Shown: piece after piece, positions 16,696 through 25,305 of the stretch | Layout: each line of letters starts with the position of its first letter | Numbering within the stretch: the stretch's first letter is position 1 | From: Mesorhizobium sp. M2E.F.Ca.ET.219.01.1.1 | GTDB taxonomy: Bacteria > Pseudomonadota > Alphaproteobacteria > Rhizobiales > Rhizobiaceae | Reading direction: 5' to 3' | NCBI RefSeq assembly: GCF_004016445.2 | Contig: NZ_SADT02000002.1 | Span: forward strand, 62,001 to 126,000 | DNA length: 64,000 bases | Made by a program: the position numbers and the translations under genes | Notes under the pieces: generated by a model | Told to the model about the DNA's origin: nothing | Databases searched by the model: none | Seen by the model: only the letters and a program-made list of their open reading frames with translations

Positions 16696-18138
16696 ATGAA
16701 TGCAGTGCCGCCCAATTCCGCATCGCTGATCGCCGCCCTTGCCGGCGTGCTGTCGGACGGCGGGCTGCTGACCGAGGCAGAGGACATGGCACGCTACAGC
16801 CGGGACTGGTCGGGCGACCATTTCGGCCGCCCGCTGGCGGTGGCGCGGCCCAGCTCCGTGGAAGACATGTCGGCGCTGATGCGGCACTGTCATGCCGAGA
16901 GGATCCCCGTCGTGCCGCAGGGCGGGCTGACCGGCCTTGTCGGAGCGGCGGTGGCGGCTGACGGCAACGAGGTCGTCGTCTCGTTGGAGCGCATGAACCG
17001 GATCCGCTCGATCAGCCCGATCGACTTCGCCATGGTGGTCGAGGCCGGCTGCATCCTCGAGGATGCCAAGCGCGCTGCCGAGGAGAGCGACTGCATCCTG
17101 CCGATCACCTTCGGCGCGCAGGGCAGCTGCCGCATCGGCGGCAATGTCGCCACCAATGCCGGCGGCTTCAACGTGCTGCGTTACGGCATGACGCGCGACC
17201 TTGTGCTCGGCCTTGAAGTCGTGCTGGCCGACGGCCGGATCTGGAACGGACTGAAGGTGCTGCGCAAGGACAATCGCGGCTATGATCTGAAGCAGGTCTT
17301 CATCGGTTCGGAAGGCACGCTCGGCATCGTCACCGCCGCTGCGCTGAAGCTCTTCCCCAGGCCGACGCAGATTGAAACGGCGCTCGTCGGCTTGCGTTCG
17401 GTCGAGGACGCGATGGCGCTCTATGCGCGGGCGCGGCGCGGCTGCAGCGACCTGCTCACCGCCTTCGAGCTGATCCTGCGCGGCGGCATCGAGATCACCA
17501 TGCGCGAGGGCAAGGATTTCCACGAGCCACTCGGCAAGCCTTACCCTGCCTATGTGCTGATCGAGGTTTCGTCCGGAGGACTGATCGACCTTAAGGATAT
17601 GCTGTTGAGTTTTCTCGCGGGCGTCGAGGATCTCGTCGAGGACGGCATCGTGGCATCGACCCGGGCGCAGGGCGAGCGACTGTGGCTCTACCGCGAGATC
17701 ATGGTCGAGCGGCAGGGCCGCGGCGGCCGTTACCTGCGCACCGACGTCTCGGTGCCGATCTCGAAGCTTGCCGATTTCGTCACCGACGCGCTCTTCGAGC
17801 TGGGACGGGCACGCCCCGACGCGCTGCCGGTCACCTACGGCCATGTTGGTGACGGCAACATCCATCTCAACGTCGTGCCGCCGGAGGGCATGGCGGCCGA
17901 GGCGATCGAGCATCTGTTCGAGGAGGCGGAAGCGGAGATTTTCGCCGTCGTCGACCGCTATGGCGGCTCGATCAGCGCCGAGCACGGCATCGGCCGGGTC
18001 AAGCAGCGGGCCTTCCTCGACCGCATCGATCCAGTGACGCTCGATCTCGCGGCAGGCATCAAGGATGCGATCGATCCGCGCCATATATTGAGCAACGGCC
18101 GCATTCTGGCGTCCGCATCCGCGCTCGACTATAGGTGA
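16696..18138 (+). CDS. FAD-linked oxidase, GlcD / D-2-hydroxyacid dehydrogenase family
   Basis: A 480-residue flavoenzyme with a FAD_binding_4 domain (VPQGGLTGLVGAAVA, GSCRIGGNVATNAGGFNVLRYG, GSEGTLGIVTAA) and a FAD-oxidase C domain ending in HVGDGNIHLNVVP and SAEHGIGRVKQ, the metal and substrate residues of D-lactate and D-2-hydroxyglutarate dehydrogenases. It oxidises a D-2-hydroxyacid to the 2-oxoacid. The ATG at 16696 is chosen because earlier in-frame starts fall in the operator and promoter. A GntR gene follows 3 bp later, so the pair is co-transcribed. Next to gloA it could consume D-lactate, but a sugar-derived hydroxyacid is equally possible. Confidence 0.87.
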   Translation: MNAVPPNSASLIAALAGVLSDGGLLTEAEDMARYSRDWSGDHFGRPLAVARPSSVEDMSALMRHCHAERIPVVPQGGLTGLVGAAVAADGNEVVVSLERMNRIRSISPIDFAMVVEAGCILEDAKRAAEESDCILPITFGAQGSCRIGGNVATNAGGFNVLRYGMTRDLVLGLEVVLADGRIWNGLKVLRKDNRGYDLKQVFIGSEGTLGIVTAAALKLFPRPTQIETALVGLRSVEDAMALYARARRGCSDLLTAFELILRGGIEITMREGKDFHEPLGKPYPAYVLIEVSSGGLIDLKDMLLSFLAGVEDLVEDGIVASTRAQGERLWLYREIMVERQGRGGRYLRTDVSVPISKLADFVTDALFELGRARPDALPVTYGHVGDGNIHLNVVPPEGMAAEAIEHLFEEAEAEIFAVVDRYGGSISAEHGIGRVKQRAFLDRIDPVTLDLAAGIKDAIDPRHILSNGRILASASALDYR

Positions 18139-18141
18139 GCG

Positions 18142-18927
18142 ATGACGCTGAAGCTCGACAAGGTCAATCGCGGTCCGCATCTCTCCACTCTGGTGGCGAG
18201 TTCCATCTCGCGCGAGATCGCGCAAGGGCGCCTGAAGCCCGGCGATCAGCTGCCGACCGAACAGGCGCTGGCGACCACCTTCGGGGTCAGCCGCAACGTG
18301 GTGCGCGAAGCGATCGCCAGGCTGCGCTCGGAAGGCCGTATCTGGTCGCAGCAGGGCAGGGGCGCCTTCGTCGCCGACGCGACCAACGCGACGGTGCTGA
18401 CGATCGACTATGAGACCTTGCAGCGGGCGGATTCCTTCCGCAACCTGTTCGAGCTGCGCGGCATGCTTGAAGTGCAGATCGCCGCCCTGGCCGCGACCCG
18501 CCGCTCCGATGCCGATATTGTGGCGATGGAACAGGCGCTCGACGGGATGCGCACGGCTCCCTATGGCAGCGTCGCCTGGCTGAAGAACGATCTTGGCTTC
18601 CACCGCGCCGTCGCCGAGGCGACCCAGAACCCCTATATGGGCCAGTTCCTTGTCTTCGTCTCGGAACGGGTGCGCGAGAGCATCCTGGCCGCCGGCAACC
18701 AGCAGAAGTCGGACGACATGGCGCGCACGACATTGGGCGAGCACGAGCGCATCCTGGCGGCGATCAAGGCCGGCGACGCGAAGGGCGCGAGCGCTGCCAT
18801 GACGCGGCATCTTGCAGGTGCGGCTTCTCGCGTAGGACTCCCTGGAGGGAACGCTGCGGCTAAGCCAGCATCGTCGGCGCGGCATTCGAGGCTGAGGAAG
18901 GCCGTGCGCGGGCAGGCGGCGGGGTAG
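18142..18927 (+). CDS. GntR-family regulator, FadR subfamily (FCD domain)
   Basis: A 261-residue regulator with the winged helix PGDQLPTEQALATTFGVSRNVVREAIARL and wing QQGRGAFVA, then an FCD domain with LGFHRAVAEATQNPYMG and EHERILAAIKAGD. It has a basic, low-complexity C-terminal tail (about 35 residues, Ala/Arg/Ser-rich) not needed for the fold. It is co-transcribed with the FAD-oxidase and probably controls that operon through the site at 16630. As a FadR-type protein it is also a candidate reader of the identical sites at 11.2, 20.9 and 23.1 kb. Confidence 0.87.
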   Translation: MTLKLDKVNRGPHLSTLVASSISREIAQGRLKPGDQLPTEQALATTFGVSRNVVREAIARLRSEGRIWSQQGRGAFVADATNATVLTIDYETLQRADSFRNLFELRGMLEVQIAALAATRRSDADIVAMEQALDGMRTAPYGSVAWLKNDLGFHRAVAEATQNPYMGQFLVFVSERVRESILAAGNQQKSDDMARTTLGEHERILAAIKAGDAKGASAAMTRHLAGAASRVGLPGGNAAAKPASSARHSRLRKAVRGQAAG

Positions 18928-18989
18928 GCGGCGGCTCAGCTCTGTCGGTCAGCGCGAGCCGAGACCGAGGGGGTGCGCCCTGTGCGAAT

Positions 18990-19896
18990 TCACTCAGCCG
19001 CCGGCACCACCAGCGACACCCCATTCAGCTCCGCAACGATATCCGACAGCGCCGGCACGAACTTCTCACCGTGCCCTGTTGCCACCGCCGTCGCAAAACC
19101 GTTGCGGACCACGGCGCCGACCGGGTTGGCGATGCCGGCGGCCTGGGCGAAGGAGGCGAGATAGGTCATATCCTTCAGCGCATTGGCTATGGCAAAGCGC
19201 TGGGCGTTTTCGTTGCGGTTCAGCACGAAGTCGAAGAAGGCCTGGTAGAAGCCGCAATCCATGCGGCTGCCGGAGATGACGCTGTTGAAGACCTGCGGCG
19301 TCAGCCCGGCCTTGGCGCCGAGCGTCAGCGCCTCGGAATAGATCGCCGAATAGCCCATCGAGACGAAATTGTTGAGCAACTTCATGGTGTGGCCGCTGCC
19401 GGTCGGGCCGGTGTGGACGATGCGCGCGGCGAAGGCTTCGAGCACTGGCCGCGCGCGGGCGACCACTTCCGCCGCGCCGCCGACCATGACGTCGAGCTTG
19501 CCCTCGGCGGCTTCCTTGGGGGGTGCGCGCCAGTGGCGCGTCGATCAGCGTCATGCCTTGAGTTGCAAGTTCGGCGGCGAGCGCGATCGTCGAGGACGGG
19601 TTGGAGGTCGAGCAATCGACGATCAACAGCGGCTTGCCGGCGGCGGCCAGGCCGTCAGGACCCTTCACCACCGCCTCGACCTGCGGCGAGCCGGTGACGC
19701 AAAGGAGAACGATGTCGCAGCCTTCGGCGAGCGCGCGCGGCGTCGTCGCCTGGCGGGCGCCGGCGGCGGCCAGCTTCAGCGCCGCCTCTTGGTTGCGATG
19801 CGCCCAGACCGTCAGCGGCCAGCCCTTGGCCAGAAGGTTGGCCGCCATGCCCGAGCCCATCGCGCCCAGGCCGATAAAGCCGATTTGCTGCTTCAT
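18990..19896 (-). pseudogene. 3-hydroxyisobutyrate / tartronate-semialdehyde reductase family dehydrogenase, frameshifted in a G6 run
   Basis: The N-terminal frame gives the Rossmann fold IGFIGLGAMGSGMAANLLAKGW, VLLCVTGSPQVEAV and DCSTSNPSS, ending in IDAPLARTP. The C-terminal frame (stop at 18990) continues with MVGGAAEVVARARPVLEAF and GPTGSGHTMKLLNNFVSMG, which contains the catalytic Lys. The two halves are joined at 19518-19523, a run of six G on the plus strand where five would keep the frame (TPKEAAEG). Restored, the protein has about 300 residues, the normal length for GarR/MmsB-type enzymes, which reduce 2-hydroxy-3-oxopropionate or oxidise 3-hydroxyisobutyrate. The ribosome site AAGGGAAG is intact. 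A homopolymer error or a fresh mutation are both possible. Confidence 0.8.
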
Positions 19897-20000
19897 ATTG
19901 GTCTTCCCTTGCTGTTGGGCTCAAACAAACGAAAGATTGCCGTTGCAACCAAGCGGTGCGATCCTTGGCCCAAGAATCGATTCAAGGGGCCGGTGTTCCG

Positions 20001-20744
20001 ATGACGGATCGCGAGGGAGCAATGTTCGGCGCCATTCGCCAGTCCCCCAACCTCAGGGGCGAGCTGGTCGACAAGTTTGCCGCGCAGATCGAAGCCGGCG
20101 ATCTTGCGCCTGGCCAGAGGCTGCCCACCGAGCAGGAGATCGTCAACGCGACGGGTGTGAGCCGGACGGTGGTTCGCGAGGCGCTTGCCTCGCTTCGTGC
20201 GCGCGGGCTGATCACGACACGGCAGGGCCTCGGCGCCTTTGTGGCCCAGGAGCCACCGCCTAAAACCTTTTCGATCGTCCCGACGGATGTCGAATCGATC
20301 GACGAGATCCTGGCGGTGCTCGAGCTGCGCATGGGCGTCGAGGGAGAGGCGGCGGCGCTGGCAGCCACGCGCCGGACCGCCAAGGACCTTGCGCTCATTG
20401 CCAGGCAGCTCGACGCCATCGACCGGGCGATCGCCGAAACCGGCCTTGCCGCGACCGAGGATGCGGCTTTCCATCGCGCGATTTCGCTCGCCTCGCACAA
20501 CGCCTATTTCAGCCGGCTTTTCGACACGTTCGGCACCGCGATGATCCCGCGCCAATGGACGCAGTTCGATCGCCTGGAGCCCGACGAGCGCGAGCGGCAT
20601 TTCGAGCGCACGCGGCGCGAGCACCGGGCGATCCACGACGCCATCGCGGCCCGCGACGCCAAGGCGGCGCAGCGTGCAATGCGGCTGCATCTTTCCCGTT
20701 CCTACAAGCGCTTCGAGCAGCTGCGCGACAGCGCTGGGAAATAA
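20001..20744 (+). CDS. GntR-family regulator, FadR subfamily (FCD domain)
   Basis: A 247-residue regulator with the winged helix PGQRLPTEQEIVNATGVSRTVVREALASL, wing RQGLGAFVA, and FCD motifs DAAFHRAISLASHN and EHRAIHDAIAARD. It resembles the GntR at 7.8 kb more than the one at 18.1 kb (shared MIPRQ stretch in the FCD domain). The ATG at 20001 is used; an ATG at 20022 sits immediately after GAGGGAG and could be the true start. It is divergent from the frameshifted dehydrogenase and lies upstream of the operator at 20931 and the aldo/keto reductase operon, which it probably controls. Confidence 0.85.
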   Translation: MTDREGAMFGAIRQSPNLRGELVDKFAAQIEAGDLAPGQRLPTEQEIVNATGVSRTVVREALASLRARGLITTRQGLGAFVAQEPPPKTFSIVPTDVESIDEILAVLELRMGVEGEAAALAATRRTAKDLALIARQLDAIDRAIAETGLAATEDAAFHRAISLASHNAYFSRLFDTFGTAMIPRQWTQFDRLEPDERERHFERTRREHRAIHDAIAARDAKAAQRAMRLHLSRSYKRFEQLRDSAGK

Positions 20745-20930
20745 ATCGGGCAAGGTCGCTCGATCGGTTCGTGGCTTGTATCGATCAGCGGCGGCTGCGG
20801 CTTGACGGTCCAAATCGGGTTGGCATCGATCGGCGCCACGCTCCGATGCCAGGAACATCCCATCGCCCTCCAGCCTGCCGGTAGATCCAAAACCGCCGCT
20901 TTTCGCCATCACCTTTGCATGCTTACAGGG

Positions 20931-20941
20931 TTGTCATACAA
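20931..20941. promoter_or_regulatory. FadR-type GntR operator, perfect TTGTCATACAA
   Basis: A perfect TTGT-N3-ACAA palindrome with CAGGG just before it, identical in its 11-bp core to the site at 11227. It is placed 68 bp before the aldo/keto reductase start. Confidence 0.7.
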
Positions 20942-21008
20942 CTATCCGATCTGATATTCCTGCGGGCACGACCCGTCAAGACGACGTCGGCTTTCAGGAG
21001 TGGTTTCT

Positions 21009-21995
21009 ATGCATCAAAGGCGATTTGGCCGCACCGGCTGGCAAGTGTCGGAAATCGGCTTCGGCAGTTGGGCGATCGGTGCCGACTGGGGTGACGTCGA
21101 GGAGAAGGACGCCATCGCGGCGCTCAATGCAGCGCTCGATTCAGGCGTGACGATGATCGACACGGCCGATGTCTACGGCGACGGCCGGGCGGAAAAACTG
21201 ATCGCAAAGACGCTGAAGGGGCGTGGCGGCGTCAGGCCTATTGTCGCCACCAAGGCGGGCAAGCGGCTGAACCCGCATGTCGCGTCAGGCTACAATCGGC
21301 AGAACCTGACCAGCTTCGTCGAGCGCAGCCTGCGCTATCTCGAGGTCGACGTGCTCGACCTCGTCCAACTCCACTGTCCCATGACGGAGGTTTTCTACCA
21401 GCCCGAGACATTCGAGGCGTTGGAGAGGCTGGTCGAGGAAGGCAAGATCCGTCACTACGGCGTCAGCGTCGAGAAGGTCGAGGAAGGCATCAAGGCGCTG
21501 CAATATCCCGGCGTCGTCAGCGTCCAGATCATCTATAACATGTTCCGACAGCGCCCGGCGGAGCTGTTCTTCGACATGGCGCGCCAGAAGGACGTCGCCA
21601 TCATCGTCAGGGTGCCGCTGGCCAGCGGGCTCTTGTCCGGCAAGTTCAAGAGCGATTCCAGCTTCAGCGCCAAGGACCACCGCAGCTACAACCGGCAGGG
21701 CGAGGCCTTCGACGTCGGCGAGACATTCTCCGGCGTGAATTATGAGGAAGGCCTGCAGGCGGTCGAGGAATTGCGGCCGCTGCTGCCGCCAGGCGCGACA
21801 ATGGCGCAATGGGCACTGCGCTGGATCCTGATGAACCCGGCCGTGACGGCCACCATTCCGGGCGCCAAGTCCGTCCGGCAGGCGCAGGAGAACGCCGCCG
21901 CGTCCGACCTGCCGGCGCTGTCGCCGCAGGTGATGGAGCGCATCGCCGACATCTACGAGCGGCGCATAAAGGCCGCCGTGCACCAGCGCTGGTGA
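21009..21995 (+). CDS. Aldo/keto reductase
   Basis: A 328-residue aldo/keto reductase of the bacterial class that starts with MHQRRFGRTGWQVSEIGFGSW. The tetrad residues are Asp and Tyr in MIDTADVYGDGRAE, Lys in VATKAGKRL and His in DLVQLHCPM. The C-terminal NADP-site region is TIPGAKSVRQAQENAAA. The ATG at 21009 is preceded by AGGAG; a GTG at 21000 overlaps that ribosome site and is rejected. A lactonase-like amidohydrolase follows 5 bp later, so the pair probably oxidises an aldose to a lactone and opens it. A reductase function in the other direction cannot be excluded. Confidence 0.82.
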   Translation: MHQRRFGRTGWQVSEIGFGSWAIGADWGDVEEKDAIAALNAALDSGVTMIDTADVYGDGRAEKLIAKTLKGRGGVRPIVATKAGKRLNPHVASGYNRQNLTSFVERSLRYLEVDVLDLVQLHCPMTEVFYQPETFEALERLVEEGKIRHYGVSVEKVEEGIKALQYPGVVSVQIIYNMFRQRPAELFFDMARQKDVAIIVRVPLASGLLSGKFKSDSSFSAKDHRSYNRQGEAFDVGETFSGVNYEEGLQAVEELRPLLPPGATMAQWALRWILMNPAVTATIPGAKSVRQAQENAAASDLPALSPQVMERIADIYERRIKAAVHQRW

Positions 21996-22000
21996 GCGCC

Positions 22001-22855
22001 ATGGTGATCGACGGCCATCAGCATTTCTGGGACCCAGCGGATGGCTCCTGCGGCTGGATGACGGAGGATTACGCCGCCATACGCCGCGTGTTTTCGCCCG
22101 AGGACCTTAGGCCGGCCCTTGCCGCTGCCGGCGTGGACAAGACGATCCTTGTCCAGACATGGCATTCGCTCGTCGAGACGCGGGCGTTCCTGTCGATGGC
22201 GAGCCGGACCGATTTCGTCGCAGGCGTCGTCGGATGGGTCGACCTCACCGACCCCGAGGTTGCGGCCACATTGTCCGAGCTGAAGGCGCGGCCGGATGGC
22301 CCTTACCTGGTCGGCATCCGTCACCTCGTCCACAACGAGGCGGATCCGAACTGGCTCTTGCGCGAGGATGTCCAGCGCGGGCTGGGGGCTGTCGGCGATG
22401 CCGGCTTGGTCTATGACCTGCTGTTGAAGGAGCCGCAGATTCCGGCCGCCCTGGAGACTGTGGAGCGGCATCCTAACCTGCGTTTCGTGGTGGACCACAT
22501 CGCAAAACCGCGCATTGCGCAGCACGCGATGGAGCCGTGGGCCGGATTGATGCAAGGCTTCACGGCGCATCGCGACCATGTGTGGTGCAAGCTGTCCGGA
22601 ATGGTCACGGAAGCCGATTGGCGGCACTGGAAGCAACAGGATCTGCAGCCCTATGTGGACGAGGTCCTTTCCATTTTCGGCCCATCGCGATGCCTGTTTG
22701 GCTCGGACTGGCCGGTCTGCCTGGTCGCCGCCGACTATCAATCGGTCAAACGCGCCCTCGACGATTGCCTCTCCGGGCTGTCAGAAGAAGAACGGTCGCA
22801 AATTTTTGGCACTTCCGCCATCGAGGCGTACCGCTTGACCATACCGTCGCCGTGA
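22001..22855 (+). CDS. Amidohydrolase-2 family lactonase (L-fuconolactonase / rhamnonolactonase-like)
   Basis: A 284-residue TIM-barrel metal hydrolase. The N-terminal MVIDGHQHFWDP motif, the central RFVVDHIAKP and the late LFGSDWPVC are hallmarks of the COG3618 lactonases that open sugar 1,4- or 1,5-lactones to aldonates. It starts 5 bp after the aldo/keto reductase stop and is in the same transcript. Together they fit an oxidative pathway for L-fucose, L-rhamnose, D-arabinose or a similar sugar. The dehydratase and aldolase of such a pathway are not next to them, so the product may feed other genes of the region. Confidence 0.8.
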   Translation: MVIDGHQHFWDPADGSCGWMTEDYAAIRRVFSPEDLRPALAAAGVDKTILVQTWHSLVETRAFLSMASRTDFVAGVVGWVDLTDPEVAATLSELKARPDGPYLVGIRHLVHNEADPNWLLREDVQRGLGAVGDAGLVYDLLLKEPQIPAALETVERHPNLRFVVDHIAKPRIAQHAMEPWAGLMQGFTAHRDHVWCKLSGMVTEADWRHWKQQDLQPYVDEVLSIFGPSRCLFGSDWPVCLVAADYQSVKRALDDCLSGLSEEERSQIFGTSAIEAYRLTIPSP

Positions 22856-23059
22856 CGCCGTGACACGGCTCTGATCGCTTCCCGTCTTTGGCGGCCGAGC
22901 CATCCCGGACGCGTCGAGGGCGGTCCCGATCCCAACCAGTTACCCGATCCGCAAGCCGGGCGAGCCTCTCGCCTGGACCCCGACTCACACAGGTCCAATC
23001 TGAGTCCGCTGGCACCTCGCCGCAGCTCGCCTCGTGCCGGAAGTCACGTTGACAACCTT

Positions 23060-23101
23060 GTTACATGGTAATAGGGTTGTATGACAAGTTGGTCATGTAA
23101 C
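23060..23101. promoter_or_regulatory. FadR-type operator TTGTATGACAA framed by an outer inverted repeat GTTACATG / CATGTAAC
   Basis: TTGTATGACAA at 23077-23087 is a perfect TTGT-N3-ACAA site. It is flanked by GTTACATG at 23060-23067 and CATGTAAC at 23094-23101, a perfect 8-bp inverted repeat almost centred on the operator. A TTGACA box lies at 23049-23054. The Liv-type operon starts at 23115, so this block covers the promoter down to the ribosome site. Confidence 0.65.
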
Positions 23102-23114
23102 GGGAGGAACATGC

Positions 23115-24347
23115 ATGAGACAGCTAGGACTTGGGTTAGCAGTGGTGGCCGCGGGGCTCGCCATGGCTTTGCAGACGGCACGTGCCGACGAAGAACTGCC
23201 CATCGGCGTCATCGCCGCGCAGTCGGGCTCGTTCGTTTCGGCCGGCAACACCATCGTCGGTGCGGCCAATCTGGCGGCGCAACAGATCAACGACGCCGGC
23301 GGCATCAAGGTCGGCGACAAGACCTACAAGATCAAACTCTATATCCGCGACAACCGGACGGATGTGAACGTCACCATCGCGGCCGCGCGCGAGCTGGTCA
23401 ACGACATTGGCGTAAAGGCGATCTGGGGCACCGAGACGCATGACTTCTCGGTATCCATGGCCAAGATCACCGGCCCGGCCAAGGTCCTGCAGTTTTCCGG
23501 CAACAGCTCGCTCGGCGCCGTGCTCGACGACAAGGCGGTCGCCGAGGACGGCTGGCTTCACTACACGTTCCAGAGCGAGCCGCAGGAATGGCAGCGCAGC
23601 GGCAGTACCGCCAAGGGGGTGCTGTCGCTGCTCACGCCGCAGCTGAAGTCGCCGCCGAAGCATTCGGTGGTGTTCGTGGGCAATGACGCGACCGGGCAGT
23701 ATCTGTCGTCGCACTATGTCAAGGCGCTCGAGGCGGAAGGCCAGAAAGTCGACCTCGTGCAGTATCCGCCGGATACGACCGACTTCTCGCCGCTGCTCAC
23801 CCGCATCAAGGGCATGAAGCCTGATATCGTGCATTTCTGGTACAACGGCGATTCAACCCTCACAGCCTTCCCGCAAGCCCTCAAGCTCGGCGTGGCCCCG
23901 TCCTATTTCCTGTTCGGCGTCGATCCGGGCATCTATCAGGAGCGTAGCCTGAAGGCGGACGTGCCGGTGACGATGAGCTGCGTGCCGGTCTGCTGGGGTT
24001 CCTCGCCATACCCCGAGGTGAAGCAGTATTTCGACAAGTATTTCGGCCTCGGCGCCGCCAAGGGCCCGCAGTCCTCCGTTTCGCTGCTCTATTACGATTA
24101 CTTCTTCTGGTACGCTAAGGCGCTGGAGAAGGTCGGCAAGATCGATGATCCGGACGCGGTGGTCGCAGAGCTCCTGAAGTCGGACTACAAGGGCGTCGTG
24201 TCGCCTGTGCCGCTTGTGTTCAACAAGCATCATCAGGTCACCTTCGCGACCGAGGTCTGCATGGTCGAACCCAACACATCCGACAAGTTCAAATGCGCGG
24301 TCGAGCAACCGCCGGCCGCACCGCCGCCCGGCGACAACGGCGGCTGA
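23115..24347 (+). CDS. Liv-type (HAAT family) ABC importer, substrate-binding protein
   Basis: A 410-residue type I periplasmic-binding protein with a Sec signal (MRQLGLGLAVVAAGLAMALQ, cleavage near ARADEEL). The mature start LPIGVIAAQSGSFVSAGNTIVGAANLAAQ is typical of LivK/amide-binding proteins. The start at 23115 has GGAGG at ideal spacing; an ATG at 23111 is out of frame. It heads a complete five-gene Liv-type operon. The shared FadR-type operator links it to sugar-acid genes, so the ligand may be a carboxylate or sugar acid rather than an amino acid (inference). A Pro-rich C-terminal tail follows the fold. Confidence 0.87.
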   Translation: MRQLGLGLAVVAAGLAMALQTARADEELPIGVIAAQSGSFVSAGNTIVGAANLAAQQINDAGGIKVGDKTYKIKLYIRDNRTDVNVTIAAARELVNDIGVKAIWGTETHDFSVSMAKITGPAKVLQFSGNSSLGAVLDDKAVAEDGWLHYTFQSEPQEWQRSGSTAKGVLSLLTPQLKSPPKHSVVFVGNDATGQYLSSHYVKALEAEGQKVDLVQYPPDTTDFSPLLTRIKGMKPDIVHFWYNGDSTLTAFPQALKLGVAPSYFLFGVDPGIYQERSLKADVPVTMSCVPVCWGSSPYPEVKQYFDKYFGLGAAKGPQSSVSLLYYDYFFWYAKALEKVGKIDDPDAVVAELLKSDYKGVVSPVPLVFNKHHQVTFATEVCMVEPNTSDKFKCAVEQPPAAPPPGDNGG

Positions 24348-24375
24348 GCCGGCCCGCGACAAAATCCAAAATCGG

Positions 24376-24400
24376 GATGGGCGGCTATGTTCCGCCCATC
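24376..24400 (+). terminator. Intra-operon hairpin after the Liv-type binding-protein gene
   Basis: GATGGGCGG and CCGCCCATC form a perfect 9-bp stem with loop CTATGTT, 28 bp after the binding-protein stop and without a T-run. It probably stabilises the upstream mRNA or partly terminates. Its position argues against using the ATG at 24387 for the next gene. Confidence 0.65.
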
Positions 24401-24434
24401 TCCTTCCCTGCAGGTTCGCCACCCGGATTTGATT

Positions 24435-25304
24435 ATGGACATTTTTGTGCAGCAACTGGTGAACAGCCTCTCGGTTGCCAGCGTCACCATTCTCATCGGC
24501 ATCGGCATCACGCTGATCTTCGGCCTGGCCGGCATCGTCAATTTCGCGCATGGCGAGTTCCTGATGGTCGGGGGCATGGCGACCTGGTTCATGGTCGGCA
24601 CCGGCATGAACTTCTTCGTCGCGCTGGTGTTGGCCGGCCTGCTGGTTGGAGCGCTCGGCTTTGCCGCCGAAAGATGCCTGTTCCGCTTCACGCTCAACCG
24701 GCCGATGAACGGCTTCATCATGTCGATCGGCCTCAGCGTGATCCTGCAGCACGCCGTCATCCGCGTCTTCAACGAGTTCCAGAAGAGCATCACCGACCCG
24801 GTCGGCCTGGTCTGGACGATCGGCGGCGTAGACATCATCGCCATGCGCGCGATCGTCGTCGCGATAACGGCCGTCATCGTGGCGATAACCTATTTCGGCA
24901 TCTCCCGCAGCCGCTATGGGATGGCGTTGCGGGCGAGTGTTTCGGACCGCGACACCGCCGAGCTGATGGGCATCCCGGTGCGCCGCTATGTCACCGGCGT
25001 CTTCATCTATGGCAGCCTGCTTGCCGGCATAGGCGGCGCGCTGATGATCTCGCTGTTCCCGATCACGCCCTTCACCGGCAGCGTCATCATCATCCGCGGC
25101 TTCGCGGTCTCGCTGATCGGCGGTCTCGGCAATGTCGGCGGCGCCGTCGTCGGCGGCCTGGTGCTCGGCCTCGTCGACGGCCTCAGCGCCGGTTACGGAT
25201 ATCCGGAATGGACCGACGCCTATTCGCTGGTCGTGATGATCCTGATCCTGGTGCTGCGGCCCCAGGGGCTGCTCGGCGGCACCCTCGGGCCGAAGGCATC
25301 GTGA
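24435..25304 (+). CDS. Liv-type ABC importer permease, LivH family
   Basis: A 289-residue permease starting MDIFVQQLVNSLSVAS, as LivH proteins commonly do. About eight helices are present, with GIVNFAHGEFLMVGGMA and RGFAVSLIGGLGNVGGAVVGG as family motifs. The ATG at 24435 is preferred to 24387 because the latter lies in a hairpin and would put 16 atypical residues before the conserved start. It pairs with the LivM-type gene that begins 1 bp after its stop. Confidence 0.85.
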   Translation: MDIFVQQLVNSLSVASVTILIGIGITLIFGLAGIVNFAHGEFLMVGGMATWFMVGTGMNFFVALVLAGLLVGALGFAAERCLFRFTLNRPMNGFIMSIGLSVILQHAVIRVFNEFQKSITDPVGLVWTIGGVDIIAMRAIVVAITAVIVAITYFGISRSRYGMALRASVSDRDTAELMGIPVRRYVTGVFIYGSLLAGIGGALMISLFPITPFTGSVIIIRGFAVSLIGGLGNVGGAVVGGLVLGLVDGLSAGYGYPEWTDAYSLVVMILILVLRPQGLLGGTLGPKAS

Positions 25305-25305
25305 G

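Noticed and set aside
16624..18885. A 753-residue minus-strand frame opposite the FAD-oxidase and GntR genes
   Set aside because: Longest frame locally, but without motifs and opposite two convincing genes with a shared operator.
24387..24434. ATG 24387 as start of the LivH-type permease
   Set aside because: It lies in the loop of a perfect hairpin and would add 16 residues foreign to the family; ATG 24435 matches LivH starts.
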